NCBI RefSeq assembly: GCF_001437285.1
Contig: NZ_JQBF01000009.1
Location: 1 to 50,530, forward strand
Length of the DNA: 50,530 bases
Source of the DNA: Pediococcus pentosaceus
GTDB taxonomy: Bacteria > Bacillota > Bacilli > Lactobacillales > Lactobacillaceae
Reading direction: 5' to 3'
Shown: piece by piece, positions 1 through 8,066 of the stretch
Layout of the letters: every line of letters begins with the position of its first letter
Position numbering within the stretch: the stretch's first letter is position 1
Position numbers and translations under genes: made by a program
The notes under the pieces: generated by a model
Told to the model about the DNA's origin: nothing
The model's input: only the letters and a program-made list of their open reading frames with translations
Database searches by the model: none

Positions 1-1020
1 TTCATAGGGACGACCTTCGATGATATCAAAAATCGTCTTGGCAGCGTCTCTACCCATTGTTTCCTTCGGATGTTCAACTGTACTTAGTTTGGGAGAAATA
101 TATTTAGCCAATTTATAATTATCAAACCCAAAAATTGAAATATCTTCTGGAATCTTTAATCCCATGGAGCGGACTAAATCTATCACCCGAATGGCAATTT
201 GATCATGATAACAGATAATCGCTGTTGGCCGATCTGGACGCGCTAAAATGCTTTCGATTCGAGTAAATACATTGTGCATGTTATCAGATGATTGGTACAT
301 CACCATTTCACTTAACATCACTAAATCTCGATGTTCCTGGTATGCACTAATGTAACCCTTCATTCGATGGACACCCTGTGTATCATCAATTTTAAAAATT
401 CCCAGTATCTTTTCGTGACCCATCCCAATTAACTTGTTGGTAACTTGGCGTTCCGCCTCATAATCGTTAACTTCCAAGTACGGGAAATCTAACTCGGGAT
501 AGTGCGCATTAATGAATACCGTGGGTAATCCTGTCTCTTTGAGCTTATCGTATAAGTCTCGATTAGGATTTCCAAGAGCACTTTGTGTTGGTTCAATAAT
601 CAAGCCTGATAGGCCAATTTCCATCATTTTTTTAATTCCTTTACGTTCTTTCTGAGGATCGTTTTGGGTGTTACTAATCAAAATCGAATATCCTTCAGCA
701 GAAACGTAGCGGTCAATCCCCGTAATAATGTTTGGAAAAATATAATCTGCTATATGCGTTGAAATTACCCCAATCATTTTTCCTTCGATGGGTTTATTTA
801 TATATTTTTGCCAATCATCTACAAACATTCCACCGCCTTGAATACGGTAAACGTAATGATCCGTTTCAAGATCACCAATCGCTCGTCTGATTGTATATCT
901 GCTAACGCCATACTGTTCCATTAAACTGGCTTCGGTTGGCAACCTGTCATTAATAGAATAATATCCAGATAATATTTTTTCTTTAATATCTCGTTTTACA
1001 ACGTCGTATTTATTTTCCAT
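1..1020 (-). CDS. araR: AraR-type arabinose repressor, C-terminus cut by window edge
   Basis: The minus strand is open for 340 codons from the ATG at 1018-1020 to the left edge, where the frame is still open. Residues 1-70 form a GntR-type winged helix (LPTEASLMEQYGVSRYTIRR), followed by a LacI/GalR-type ligand-binding domain (GVISTHIADYIFPNIITGID, then GHEKILGIFKIDDTQGVHRM). This GntR-plus-LacI fusion and the segments IADYIFP, DDTQGV and VEHPK are typical of Bacillus AraR, the L-arabinose-responsive repressor of pentose genes. A TTGTCCGGACAA palindrome lies about 100 bp upstream and fits an AraR operator, suggesting autoregulation. The regulated sugar genes are presumably left of the window. 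The sugar specificity is inferred from family resemblance only. Confidence 0.88.
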   Translation of the reverse strand, partial: MENKYDVVKRDIKEKILSGYYSINDRLPTEASLMEQYGVSRYTIRRAIGDLETDHYVYRIQGGGMFVDDWQKYINKPIEGKMIGVISTHIADYIFPNIITGIDRYVSAEGYSILISNTQNDPQKERKGIKKMMEIGLSGLIIEPTQSALGNPNRDLYDKLKETGLPTVFINAHYPELDFPYLEVNDYEAERQVTNKLIGMGHEKILGIFKIDDTQGVHRMKGYISAYQEHRDLVMLSEMVMYQSSDNMHNVFTRIESILARPDRPTAIICYHDQIAIRVIDLVRSMGLKIPEDISIFGFDNYKLAKYISPKLSTVEHPKETMGRDAAKTIFDIIEGRPYE

Positions 1021-1116
1021 ATCTATACCTACTCTGTTAAAATACTTCCCCTATCTATAGTAACATTTCACCAAGATTTTATCGTATATTAGGTATAACT
1101 TTTAAGATTACCAAAT

Positions 1117-1136
1117 AAATTTGTCCGGACAATTTT
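1117..1136. promoter_or_regulatory. Probable AraR operator (palindrome)
   Basis: The core TTGTCCGGACAA (1121-1132) is a perfect palindrome flanked by A/T-rich arms. It fits the TTGTnCGnACAA core of AraR boxes and lies just upstream of the araR start. It could serve araR or the divergent oxidoreductase at 1293. Confidence 0.55.
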
Positions 1137-1196
1137 TAAGAGTACATGTTTTAGTCCCCAAGCTTACTACACAACCATATTTTTTGCCTTTTTCCC

Positions 1197-1216
1197 AGTT
1201 GCAATCGCTTGCAACT
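1197..1216. promoter_or_regulatory. cre-like palindrome in promoter of the oxidoreductase gene
   Basis: The site AGTTGCAATCGCTTGCAACT has eight-base arms that mirror each other. Its centre, TGCAATCGCTTGCA, fits the loose catabolite-responsive consensus TGNAANCGNNWNCW. It overlaps a possible -35 (TTGCAA) that is followed 18 bp later by TATGCT. CcpA or another LacI-family repressor could bind here. Confidence 0.45.
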
Positions 1217-1292
1217 CGACCCTATCCTCTGCTATGCTCGTGCCAACAATGGTAATTGTTTATTCACCTAAATTTAGGATGGAGGTAATTAA

Positions 1293-2627
1293 ATGACTGA
1301 AAGTTATCAATTTGATGTTTTGTACTTAGGCGCGGGGCATGGTGCCTTCGACGGGGCGGTTCCACTAGCTAATAGTGGTAAAAAAGTCGCCATCGTCGAA
1401 GCGGACAAAATCGGAGGAACTTGTCCAAACCGTGGATGCAACGCGAAAATTACGCTGGACAACCCGGTTCAACTTTTACGCCACCAAGAACGCCTTGATG
1501 GCATTGTAAATGGTGACTTAAAACTGGATTGGACTGCCAATGTAGAACATGAACACGAAGTCATCGACGGCTTGCCGGACATGATTACTGGTCTACTCGA
1601 CTCTGTTGACATCGAAATTATTCACGGTCGTGGAAAATTTGTTGATGCTCACACCATCGAAGTGGATCAACAGCGCTACACCGCTGACAAAATCGTGATT
1701 GCAACGGGGCTACGTCCCCACCATCTAGATGTTATGGGATCAGAACTTACGCATGACAGTACTGATTTTATGAACCTCAAGCATCTTCCTGAAAATATCG
1801 TAATTATTGGCGCGGGCTATATTGGCATGGAATTTGCCACGATTGCCAATGCTGCCGGCGCGAACGTCACTGTACTTTTACGCCATAATCGGGCGTTGCG
1901 CAAGTTTAATCAAGATTACGTAAAACAAGTCATTGCCGACCTCGAAAAACGAGGGGTGAAGTTCATTTACAACGCTCAGGTGGATCGTTTTGAGGAAGAC
2001 GGTTCTCATTTTACCGTGTCTTATAACGATCACGAAACCCTCACCACCGACTGGATTTTGGATGCTACCGGACGAATTCCTAATATCGAAAACATCGGAT
2101 TAGACGAAGTAGGCGTTAGTTACAATGCTAACGGGATCGAAGTTAACGATCATCTCCAAACTAACATTGATAACATCTATGCTTCTGGTGATGTGCTTGA
2201 TAAAGAACAGCCTAAGCTCACCCCGACTGCGATCTTTGAATCTAGTTATTTAACCCAACTTTTCACAGGAAAGACTACTGACGCAATCAATTATCCGGCC
2301 ATCCCAACCATTGTCTTTACCTCACCACAAATCGCACAGGTTGGTATGAGCGTCGAAGAAGCTCAGCAAAATCCTGATTACACCATTAAAACTAATCATC
2401 TTCCTGACGGATGGTTCCGCCAAGTTGATAAGGAAACAATTGGTGATAACACCTTGATTTACGATCAAGACCATCATCTTGTAGGAGCAGCTGAAGTTAG
2501 TGAACATGCTGCCGATGCAATTAATGTTTTATTACCAGCAATTGAGTTCCAATATACAGCTGAACAACTAGGCCGCATCGTACCGCTCTTCCCTACTTTG
2601 GGAGCGGACGTCTGGTCACAGATTTAA
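1293..2627 (+). CDS. FAD-dependent pyridine nucleotide-disulfide oxidoreductase (class I-like)
   Basis: This 444-residue protein has the glutathione reductase / lipoamide dehydrogenase layout. An FAD-binding stretch (LYLGAGHGAFDGA) is followed by a redox-active CxxxxC (GGTCPNRGC, C44 and C49). A NAD(P)-binding Rossmann segment follows (IIGAGYIGMEFA, near 170), then the second FAD segment (IYASGDVLDKEQPKLTPTA) and a dimerisation domain. The substrate cannot be read. The C-terminal position that normally carries the catalytic His-Glu pair (HPTxxE) reads FPTLGAD, so both residues are replaced. That argues against ordinary glutathione or lipoamide turnover. It is monocistronic, with a good GGAGG site at 1281 and a strong terminator directly after the stop. 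Confidence 0.85.
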   Translation: MTESYQFDVLYLGAGHGAFDGAVPLANSGKKVAIVEADKIGGTCPNRGCNAKITLDNPVQLLRHQERLDGIVNGDLKLDWTANVEHEHEVIDGLPDMITGLLDSVDIEIIHGRGKFVDAHTIEVDQQRYTADKIVIATGLRPHHLDVMGSELTHDSTDFMNLKHLPENIVIIGAGYIGMEFATIANAAGANVTVLLRHNRALRKFNQDYVKQVIADLEKRGVKFIYNAQVDRFEEDGSHFTVSYNDHETLTTDWILDATGRIPNIENIGLDEVGVSYNANGIEVNDHLQTNIDNIYASGDVLDKEQPKLTPTAIFESSYLTQLFTGKTTDAINYPAIPTIVFTSPQIAQVGMSVEEAQQNPDYTIKTNHLPDGWFRQVDKETIGDNTLIYDQDHHLVGAAEVSEHAADAINVLLPAIEFQYTAEQLGRIVPLFPTLGADVWSQI

Positions 2628-2631
2628 AAAA

Positions 2632-2670
2632 AAACGCTGAGCCTCTTTTAAGGAGACTCGGCGTTTTTTT
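2632..2670. terminator. Bidirectional terminator between the oxidoreductase and nanA
   Basis: Arms AACGCTGAGCCTC and GGAGACTCGGCGTT pair with G-U wobbles around a TTTTAA loop. A T-run follows on the plus strand and an A-run precedes it, so it can stop both convergent transcripts. Confidence 0.9.
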
Positions 2671-2671
2671 A

Positions 2672-3589
2672 TTATTTAGTAAATTCAGCAATTGCATCAT
2701 CAATATGTTGCCGTACTACCTCAACATGATCCATTTCATCATCTTCTACATGTGGTAAAGGATTACGTGCTCGTCCTACACTTACCCCACGTTTAGCTAA
2801 GATTAACTTCATCACATCATATAAATTACCTTTAAATGATGTCAATTCTGAAATTAAATCATTAATTTTAAGTTGAATTTGAAGAGCTTTTTCAAGTTCA
2901 CCTTCACGAACGCACCGATCCGCTTCCATTAACAATTCTGGATAAACACCGTAAGTTCCACCTATACCTGCATCGGCCCCCATTACGCGTCCACCTACAA
3001 ATTGTTCATCTGGCCCGTTGAAAACAATATTGTCTTTACCAGCACGTAATTTCCACATATTGATATCCATTACTGGCATAGATGAATTCTTAACCCCAAT
3101 AACTTGTTCTTTTGCCATCATACGTTTAAATAAGTTTTCTGATAGTGCATAACCGGTTGTTTGCGGAATATTATATATAATGAAATCTAAATTAGTTACT
3201 TCCATCATGCTTGTCCAATATGCTTCAATTGCGTGTTCAGGTAATCCAAAGTAAATTGGTGGGATTGCAGCAAGGGCATCCACTCCAATACTTTCAGCAT
3301 GCTTTGCTAACTCGATGCTGTCACGCGTTGAAGGAGCGGCAACATGAGCAATAATAGTCATCTTACCACCCACAGCTTCCATCACATTTTCTAAAACTAG
3401 TTTGCGTTCCGCAACTGTTTGATAGATACATTCACCTGATGAACCTCCTACATAGAGCCCCTTAACCCCTTTTTCTAAATAATACTTAGCTAATTTTTGA
3501 ACCCGTTCTGGACTAATATTTCCTTCATCATCATAACAAGCATAAAATGCGGGGATAATACCTTTGTATTTTTCTAAATCTCTAATCAT
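2672..3589 (-). CDS. nanA: N-acetylneuraminate lyase
   Basis: This aldolase splits sialic acid into N-acetylmannosamine and pyruvate, the first intracellular step of sialic acid use. From the ATG at 3587-3589 it is 305 residues, the family's usual size. A longer frame upstream has no ribosome site, while AAGGAG lies 9 bases before this ATG. The DHDPS/NAL barrel is clear: GGSSGE near 49-53, Y139 in YNIPQTT, and the Schiff-base lysine K167 in IGVKNSS. The adjacent SSS transporter, kinase and NanE support NanA rather than DapA, and a true dapA lies at 28494. It is the last gene of the transcript starting near 5315. Confidence 0.9.
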   Translation of the reverse strand: MIRDLEKYKGIIPAFYACYDDEGNISPERVQKLAKYYLEKGVKGLYVGGSSGECIYQTVAERKLVLENVMEAVGGKMTIIAHVAAPSTRDSIELAKHAESIGVDALAAIPPIYFGLPEHAIEAYWTSMMEVTNLDFIIYNIPQTTGYALSENLFKRMMAKEQVIGVKNSSMPVMDINMWKLRAGKDNIVFNGPDEQFVGGRVMGADAGIGGTYGVYPELLMEADRCVREGELEKALQIQLKINDLISELTSFKGNLYDVMKLILAKRGVSVGRARNPLPHVEDDEMDHVEVVRQHIDDAIAEFTK

Positions 3590-3644
3590 TATATAGTTCT
3601 CCTTCAAATAAAATTTTTTAAAAGTTATAAACAAATTTAATTAA

Positions 3645-5159
3645 TCAATCTTTCACTTTAATTTTGACATCTTTATTAATTGTCCTGAATGTCAGGCCAG
3701 TAATGTCTTGTTTGTGACCAGGTTTTAACAAGCTAAATATATACCCTAAAATCATCGCTCCCAAAAATCCGACCACACTCACAAATAGAGCATTAACACC
3801 ATGTGTTTGGATGAAATAACAAATAACTGTTGTAACAATCATTCCTACCGTAGCTCCAAATCCATTAGCACGCTGACTTAAAATCCCCAAAGCAAAGATT
3901 CCGGCAATCGGTACCCCAAATAACCCAAAGAGTGATAAATAAGTATCGATCATATCGGAACTGTGGAGTTTAATAAGCACTAATGTAACTAGTAGGCCTA
4001 AAAAGCCACAAATTAAAATACTTAAACGGGTCAATTTCATACTCATTGCATCGCTCTTATCTTTCATAAATCTTTTCTGAATATCTGTCACTAGACAAGC
4101 AGCGGTACTATTTAAACTAGATGCAATGGTTGCTTGGGAGGCAGCAAAAATTGCAGCAATGATTAAGCCAGCTATTCCGGCTGGAATTTCTGTTAAAACA
4201 AAGTAAGGCACTAAAGCCGACGTATTAAATCCCTGCGGTAAGCTTCCTCCATGTGTATAAAAACTATAGATTACAGTTCCCATACCGTAAAAAAGAGGGA
4301 TTGTTATTAAAGAAAGTAATGCGTTAGTCCAAATTGATTTAGCAATATGCTTGTTATCCGTTGATGTGGTATAACGTTGAACCACATCTTGACTGGCAGT
4401 GTATTGATACAAAGTATTAAAAATTTGTCCCAAAAGAATGATTGGTACAGTTGACTTAGTTACACTCCAAACAAAGTCAGCTTTAGTCAGAATTTTACCT
4501 TTATTTGCAATATCATTTGCTACAGTAGCAAAACCGCCATGTGTACCATGTACGGCAAAGAAAATTATTAATACTGCACCAACTAAGAGTAAAATCCCTT
4601 GAATAACATCACTCCAAATTACACCTTCCATCCCACCATGATAGGTGTAAATAATACAAAGAATTGTAATTAAGGATGCGATTAAATAAGGATTAATGTT
4701 AATAATTGACTGCAAAGCTACAGTTGGTAAATAAATCACAATCGCGATTCGACCTATGTGAAATAAAATGAACAAAATGCTGCTAAATACACGTAAGAAA
4801 GGGTTGAATCGAAATTCTAAGTATTCATAGGCCGTTGTAACCTTTAATTTAGAAAAGAAAGGTATGTAGTACTTAATTAAAATTGGAGTAATTAGAAAAA
4901 TTGCTAAATTTCCAAAAGCATATGCCCAATTAGTCAAAAATGATTTTTCTGGAGTGGACATATAAGTGATTGCGCTCAATGTTGTGGCAAAAATACTGAA
5001 TCCAACTGCCCAAGCTGGCACATTACTAGTACTAGCTTTAAAAAATTCTTCTGAATTTTTGGAACTCTTCTTACTAAAACTCAGTCCGATTAGCAACATA
5101 ATAATTAAATATGCAATCAAAACTAGCCAATTTAAAGCTCCAAAACCTTGTTTAACCAT
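3645..5159 (-). CDS. Sodium:solute symporter (SSS family), probable sialic acid transporter
   Basis: A 504-residue polytopic membrane protein with about 13 hydrophobic segments and SSS-family hallmarks near the N-terminus: FFKASTSNVPAWAVGFSIFA, then TTLSAITYMSTPE. Such proteins import a solute with sodium; several bacterial sialic acid transporters belong to this family. The substrate is inferred from position: nanA follows 10 bp downstream, and the kinase and epimerase genes are close by. GGAGG lies 8 bases before the ATG. It is the first gene after a promoter carrying a cre site, a nan-shared motif and a leader terminator, so import is probably the most tightly controlled step. Confidence 0.8.
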   Translation of the reverse strand: MVKQGFGALNWLVLIAYLIIMLLIGLSFSKKSSKNSEEFFKASTSNVPAWAVGFSIFATTLSAITYMSTPEKSFLTNWAYAFGNLAIFLITPILIKYYIPFFSKLKVTTAYEYLEFRFNPFLRVFSSILFILFHIGRIAIVIYLPTVALQSIININPYLIASLITILCIIYTYHGGMEGVIWSDVIQGILLLVGAVLIIFFAVHGTHGGFATVANDIANKGKILTKADFVWSVTKSTVPIILLGQIFNTLYQYTASQDVVQRYTTSTDNKHIAKSIWTNALLSLITIPLFYGMGTVIYSFYTHGGSLPQGFNTSALVPYFVLTEIPAGIAGLIIAAIFAASQATIASSLNSTAACLVTDIQKRFMKDKSDAMSMKLTRLSILICGFLGLLVTLVLIKLHSSDMIDTYLSLFGLFGVPIAGIFALGILSQRANGFGATVGMIVTTVICYFIQTHGVNALFVSVVGFLGAMILGYIFSLLKPGHKQDITGLTFRTINKDVKIKVKD

Positions 5160-5238
5160 CTAGAAGCCTCCGTATTCTACGAAATGTAATTGATTGTGCT
5201 TCGTCTTAAACAGCATTTTTAAATACTCAAATGCAAAT

Positions 5239-5292
5239 AAAAAATGCCACAAAAACTTGCACCGCTCTTAGTAGCATGCAACTTTTGTGACA
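5239..5292 (-). terminator. Terminator-like hairpin in the leader of the transporter-nanA transcript
   Basis: On the minus strand, TGTCACAAAAGTTGCA pairs with TGCAAGTTTTTGTGGCA around a loop of about 15 bases, with one internal mismatch, and is followed by TTTTTT. It lies only about 25-70 bases after the predicted start at 5315 and 80 bases before the transporter gene. It is therefore either the end of the upstream kinase/isomerase transcript or an attenuator in the transporter leader. Confidence 0.75.
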
Positions 5293-5301
5293 ATTGAATT
5301 T

Positions 5302-5316
5302 CGTTAACTATTACAA
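5302..5316. repeat. Shared 15-base nan motif, copy 1
   Basis: CGTTAACTATTACAA is identical at 5302-5316 and 7172-7186, each preceded by ATTGAATT one or three bases earlier. These are the two nan promoter regions, so the element is a candidate operator for the nan regulator. Here it would fall at about +1 to +15 of the transporter transcript. Confidence 0.6.
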
Positions 5317-5320
5317 GATC

Positions 5321-5349
5321 ATTGTAACCGATTACATTTTAAATGTAAA
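5321..5349 (-). promoter_or_regulatory. Promoter of the transporter-nanA transcript
   Basis: On the minus strand, -35 TTTACA (5344-5349) and -10 TACAAT (5321-5326) are separated by 17 bases. Transcription would start near 5315. Confidence 0.75.
5323..5336. promoter_or_regulatory. Perfect cre site overlapping the nan transporter -10
   Basis: TGTAACCGATTACA matches TGWAANCGNTNWCA at every position on both strands and overlaps the -10 hexamer. CcpA binding here would block initiation, giving carbon catabolite repression of sialic acid uptake. Confidence 0.8.
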
Positions 5350-5357
5350 CTATTTTT

Positions 5358-6086
5358 TTAATTTATTTCGTCGTTAACTTTTTTCATTTCAAGTTCCAAC
5401 TGATCAGGAACGATATCATATTCTAAAAAAATAGGTATTGTTCTATCTAAATTTTTTACTAATGATTTCCACGCTGTATCTCCGTCATCTAGCATTACCG
5501 TAGCTTTTTCCCTAATATCTTTTAAATGGAATACAGTTATGTACTTTTTTAAAGCTAAAAAGGCTTCTTCAGGACGTTCATTCACCCAGTACCAATTTCC
5601 TGAATCAAATGTGTATCCTAGTTCTGGTACTTTGTTTAACAAAGTTATCAAATTATTTTTAAATACATTAATAGTTCCATTAATATTGGGTTGATTTTCA
5701 ACGGTTACTTTTACTTCACTGTCTCGCAAAGCAGTTCGCAACTTCATTAAAGAATTTTCGTCTAGATTTTCAAATGAACCTAAGCTAATCTTTAAACCTC
5801 GAATGTGATGCCGTTCAGAAAGTTTTAAGTAATCAAAAATAGTTTGGTTAAGTCTGCCATTAGTAAATAATTCTTCTGGAATTGAAAAATAAAAGTCCCA
5901 ACTTTGTTTTTGACATAATTGATCAATTTTATCTAGTTCAACCTCACGAGTGTCGCCTTGAAATAATTCTCCGCGAACTTCAACATTTGCTAAAGGTTCT
6001 CCAACTAATTGTTTCAAACATTGGTATTGACTAGCACCTTGTTGAATTTGATTTAAAAAAACTGCTGTATTAATTGATACTTGCAT
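5358..6086 (-). CDS. Sugar phosphate isomerase/epimerase-like TIM barrel protein
   Basis: This 242-residue protein resembles the xylose isomerase-like / AP endonuclease 2 TIM barrel family: VSINTAVF at the start, VTVENQPN (metal-site strand), YTFDSGNWYW and VFHLKDIR near 190. E, D and H candidates for a divalent metal site are visible. It sits 14 bp after the ROK kinase and precedes the transporter, so it is probably part of sialic acid or related amino sugar use. The NanA-NanK-NanE route has no obvious vacancy for it. It may handle a derivative or another hexosamine phosphate. The exact reaction is unknown. The ATG has AGGGGA about 9 bases upstream. Confidence 0.7.
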   Translation of the reverse strand: MQVSINTAVFLNQIQQGASQYQCLKQLVGEPLANVEVRGELFQGDTREVELDKIDQLCQKQSWDFYFSIPEELFTNGRLNQTIFDYLKLSERHHIRGLKISLGSFENLDENSLMKLRTALRDSEVKVTVENQPNINGTINVFKNNLITLLNKVPELGYTFDSGNWYWVNERPEEAFLALKKYITVFHLKDIREKATVMLDDGDTAWKSLVKNLDRTIPIFLEYDIVPDQLELEMKKVNDEIN

Positions 6087-6100
6087 AGTAATTTTCCCCT

Positions 6101-6967
6101 CTAAGCTTTATTATTCAATAAAGGTACAATTGCCCCAATCAACTGGGCATTATTTCCCTGTTTAGCCGTACTTAATTTAGTCTGGTTGAAATTAAGTGGT
6201 AATAAATTTGTTAGTGTCTCATTCAAAAGACCTAATAGGTAATCTCCCTGAGCAGAAACAGCGCCTCCAATAACAATGTAATTTGGATCAAATAGTACAA
6301 TGATTTCAGCTAAACCTCTTGCTACTTCCTTTACCCAAGCTTTAATAATGTCAATAAATGGCATCTGATTTTGTTTTGCTTTTTCGAAAGCTTCAACCAC
6401 CGTAGTATTATATTCCGCAAGGCGAGCTTCCAAAGTTAGTGTTGATGCTCGCTGTTCATAATTTGTCCCTGTTTTAATATCAAACAAGGAATAACCAATT
6501 GAGTTACTCTTACCATGTGCTCCACCTATCAATTCGCCATGACGGTAATGCGCACCTCCAATTCCGGTTCCCAATGCAATACAATAGACGTCCTCCTGAT
6601 CTAAATTTCTAGCATAAACTTCACCTAATAATGCGGCATCAACATCATTGATTACACTAACTGGTGTTTTACTTCGGCTTGATAGAGCGGATTTTATTGG
6701 CGTATTAATATAATTTGGAATCGTTGGTCCAGCATATTGAATACTGCCGTCTTTACCAACTATTCCTGCCGTACTAACTCCAATCCCACATAATTCTATT
6801 TCCTTTTGTATCGACATGGTTACTTCTTCCAAAGTTTTTAAGATATGATTGTCGATATTCTTTTTAGTGTCAAACTTGCCATATCGTAATATTTCCAAAT
6901 CCTCATTAATCACACTATACTTAATAGTCGTTCCACCGACATCGAATGCAAGATAATTTCTTTCCAT
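6101..6967 (-). CDS. nanK: ROK-family kinase, probable N-acetylmannosamine kinase
   Basis: It would phosphorylate ManNAc to ManNAc-6-P using ATP. The ATG at 6965-6967 gives 288 residues; GGAGG lies 8 bases before it, while the longer frame has no site. ATP-binding ROK motifs are present: LAFDVGGTTIKYS at the start, VINDVDAALLGE near 115, and LGTGIGGA near 133. The zinc-binding CxCGxxGCxE cluster usual in ROK kinases is absent; the region reads HGKSNSIGYSLFDIKTG. The specificity is inferred from the neighbouring nanA and nanE. It is the first gene of a minus-strand pair with the isomerase-like gene and diverges from nanE. Confidence 0.8.
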   Translation of the reverse strand: MERNYLAFDVGGTTIKYSVINEDLEILRYGKFDTKKNIDNHILKTLEEVTMSIQKEIELCGIGVSTAGIVGKDGSIQYAGPTIPNYINTPIKSALSSRSKTPVSVINDVDAALLGEVYARNLDQEDVYCIALGTGIGGAHYRHGELIGGAHGKSNSIGYSLFDIKTGTNYEQRASTLTLEARLAEYNTTVVEAFEKAKQNQMPFIDIIKAWVKEVARGLAEIIVLFDPNYIVIGGAVSAQGDYLLGLLNETLTNLLPLNFNQTKLSTAKQGNNAQLIGAIVPLLNNKA

Positions 6968-7171
6968 TCCGAATTCCTCCGTTCTATGGCGCATCGTTAA
7001 TAGCGCTTTCATATTAACATTTGTTTTTATTTTTCACAATTAAAAAAAGTGAAAAATATTTTTACACTTACTGCCGTAGATGATTAACCCACCTAATGAA
7101 AATTATTATCATTTTATACCATTGCAATATTTTTTAACTCGTTGTATATTTACTGCGATGATTGAATTAAA

Positions 7172-7186
7172 CGTTAACTATTACAA
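7172..7186. repeat. Shared 15-base nan motif, copy 2
   Basis: The second exact copy of CGTTAACTATTACAA lies in the 263-bp divergent region between nanK and nanE, about 90 bp from nanE and 205 bp from nanK. Nearby promoter hexamers are weak on both strands, so I do not place a start. A TTTTCAC/GTGAAAA inverted repeat at 7038-7062 lies closer to nanK. Confidence 0.6.
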
Positions 7187-7275
7187 AACTAACTTTGATT
7201 AAATCACTATTTCAAATCACATATTTAATATTGCTATATTTCACCTAAATTTGATAAAAGAGAAGTGTCAGTATT

Positions 7276-7965
7276 ATGAAAAATAATTTTTTTGAGGCGG
7301 TTAAAGGTAAGTTAATTATTTCATGTCAGGCTTTGCCTAATGAGCCATTGCATAGTTCTTTTATTATGGCTCGTATGGCAAGGGCAGCTAAAATGGCCGG
7401 GGCGGCTGGTATTCGTGCGAACTCTGTTGTGGATATTCAAGCAATTCAAGATGAAGCCGGATTACCGATGATCGGAATCGCAAAAACAGATTATCCTGAT
7501 TCCGATGTTTTTATTACCCCCACTTTAAAGGAAATGCGGGCTGTGGCAGCTACTGGTGTCGAAGTTGTCGCTTGCCAAGTAACTGGTCAACGCCGACCCC
7601 ATGATGAAAAACTTGCGGAAATCGTTCAACAATTCCGGACAGAATTTCCTAATACATTATTGATGGCTGACACTGATACCATTGAAAATGCACTTGAGGC
7701 AGACCGCTTGGGATTTGATATGATTGGAACCACGATGCGTGGTTACACGCCGGCCACCCAAGGTATGAATATTGCTGATCATGATTTTGAATATTTGAAG
7801 GAATTACGTTCCCAAGTTACGCGACCAATTATTGCTGAAGGAAAAATTGATACTCCCGAAAAACTAAAACGTTGTTTAGAATTAGGCTGCCACGCGGTCG
7901 TTGTTGGTGGCGCGATTACTCGTCCCTTGGAAATTGCCACTCGTTTTATTGAGGCCATTAAATAG
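7276..7965 (+). CDS. nanE: N-acetylmannosamine-6-phosphate 2-epimerase
   Basis: This converts ManNAc-6-P to GlcNAc-6-P, feeding amino sugar catabolism. At 229 residues it matches the family length. Typical segments are LIISCQALPNEPLHSS at the start, GAAGIRANSV, the catalytic lysine in IGIAKTDYPDS, ADTDTIENALEA, and the phosphate-binding end IIAEGKIDTPEKLKR with AVVVGGAITRP. The ribosome site is modest (GAGAAG about 10 bases upstream). It is divergent from nanK and followed by its own terminator. No nagA or nagB is seen here, so the later steps lie elsewhere. Confidence 0.93.
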   Translation: MKNNFFEAVKGKLIISCQALPNEPLHSSFIMARMARAAKMAGAAGIRANSVVDIQAIQDEAGLPMIGIAKTDYPDSDVFITPTLKEMRAVAATGVEVVACQVTGQRRPHDEKLAEIVQQFRTEFPNTLLMADTDTIENALEADRLGFDMIGTTMRGYTPATQGMNIADHDFEYLKELRSQVTRPIIAEGKIDTPEKLKRCLELGCHAVVVGGAITRPLEIATRFIEAIK

Positions 7966-7977
7966 GACCCCTGTATT

Positions 7978-8016
7978 AAAGACTGGAATACTTGAAAAAA
8001 GTTCCAGTCTTTTTTA
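7978..8016 (+). terminator. Terminator after nanE
   Basis: AAAGACTGGAA and TTCCAGTCTTT form a perfect stem around a 13-base loop, followed by T residues. Confidence 0.9.
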
Positions 8017-8066
8017 TTTTCAGCGTATAATTAATACTAATCAAACCTAATCTAGGAGGATTTTTT

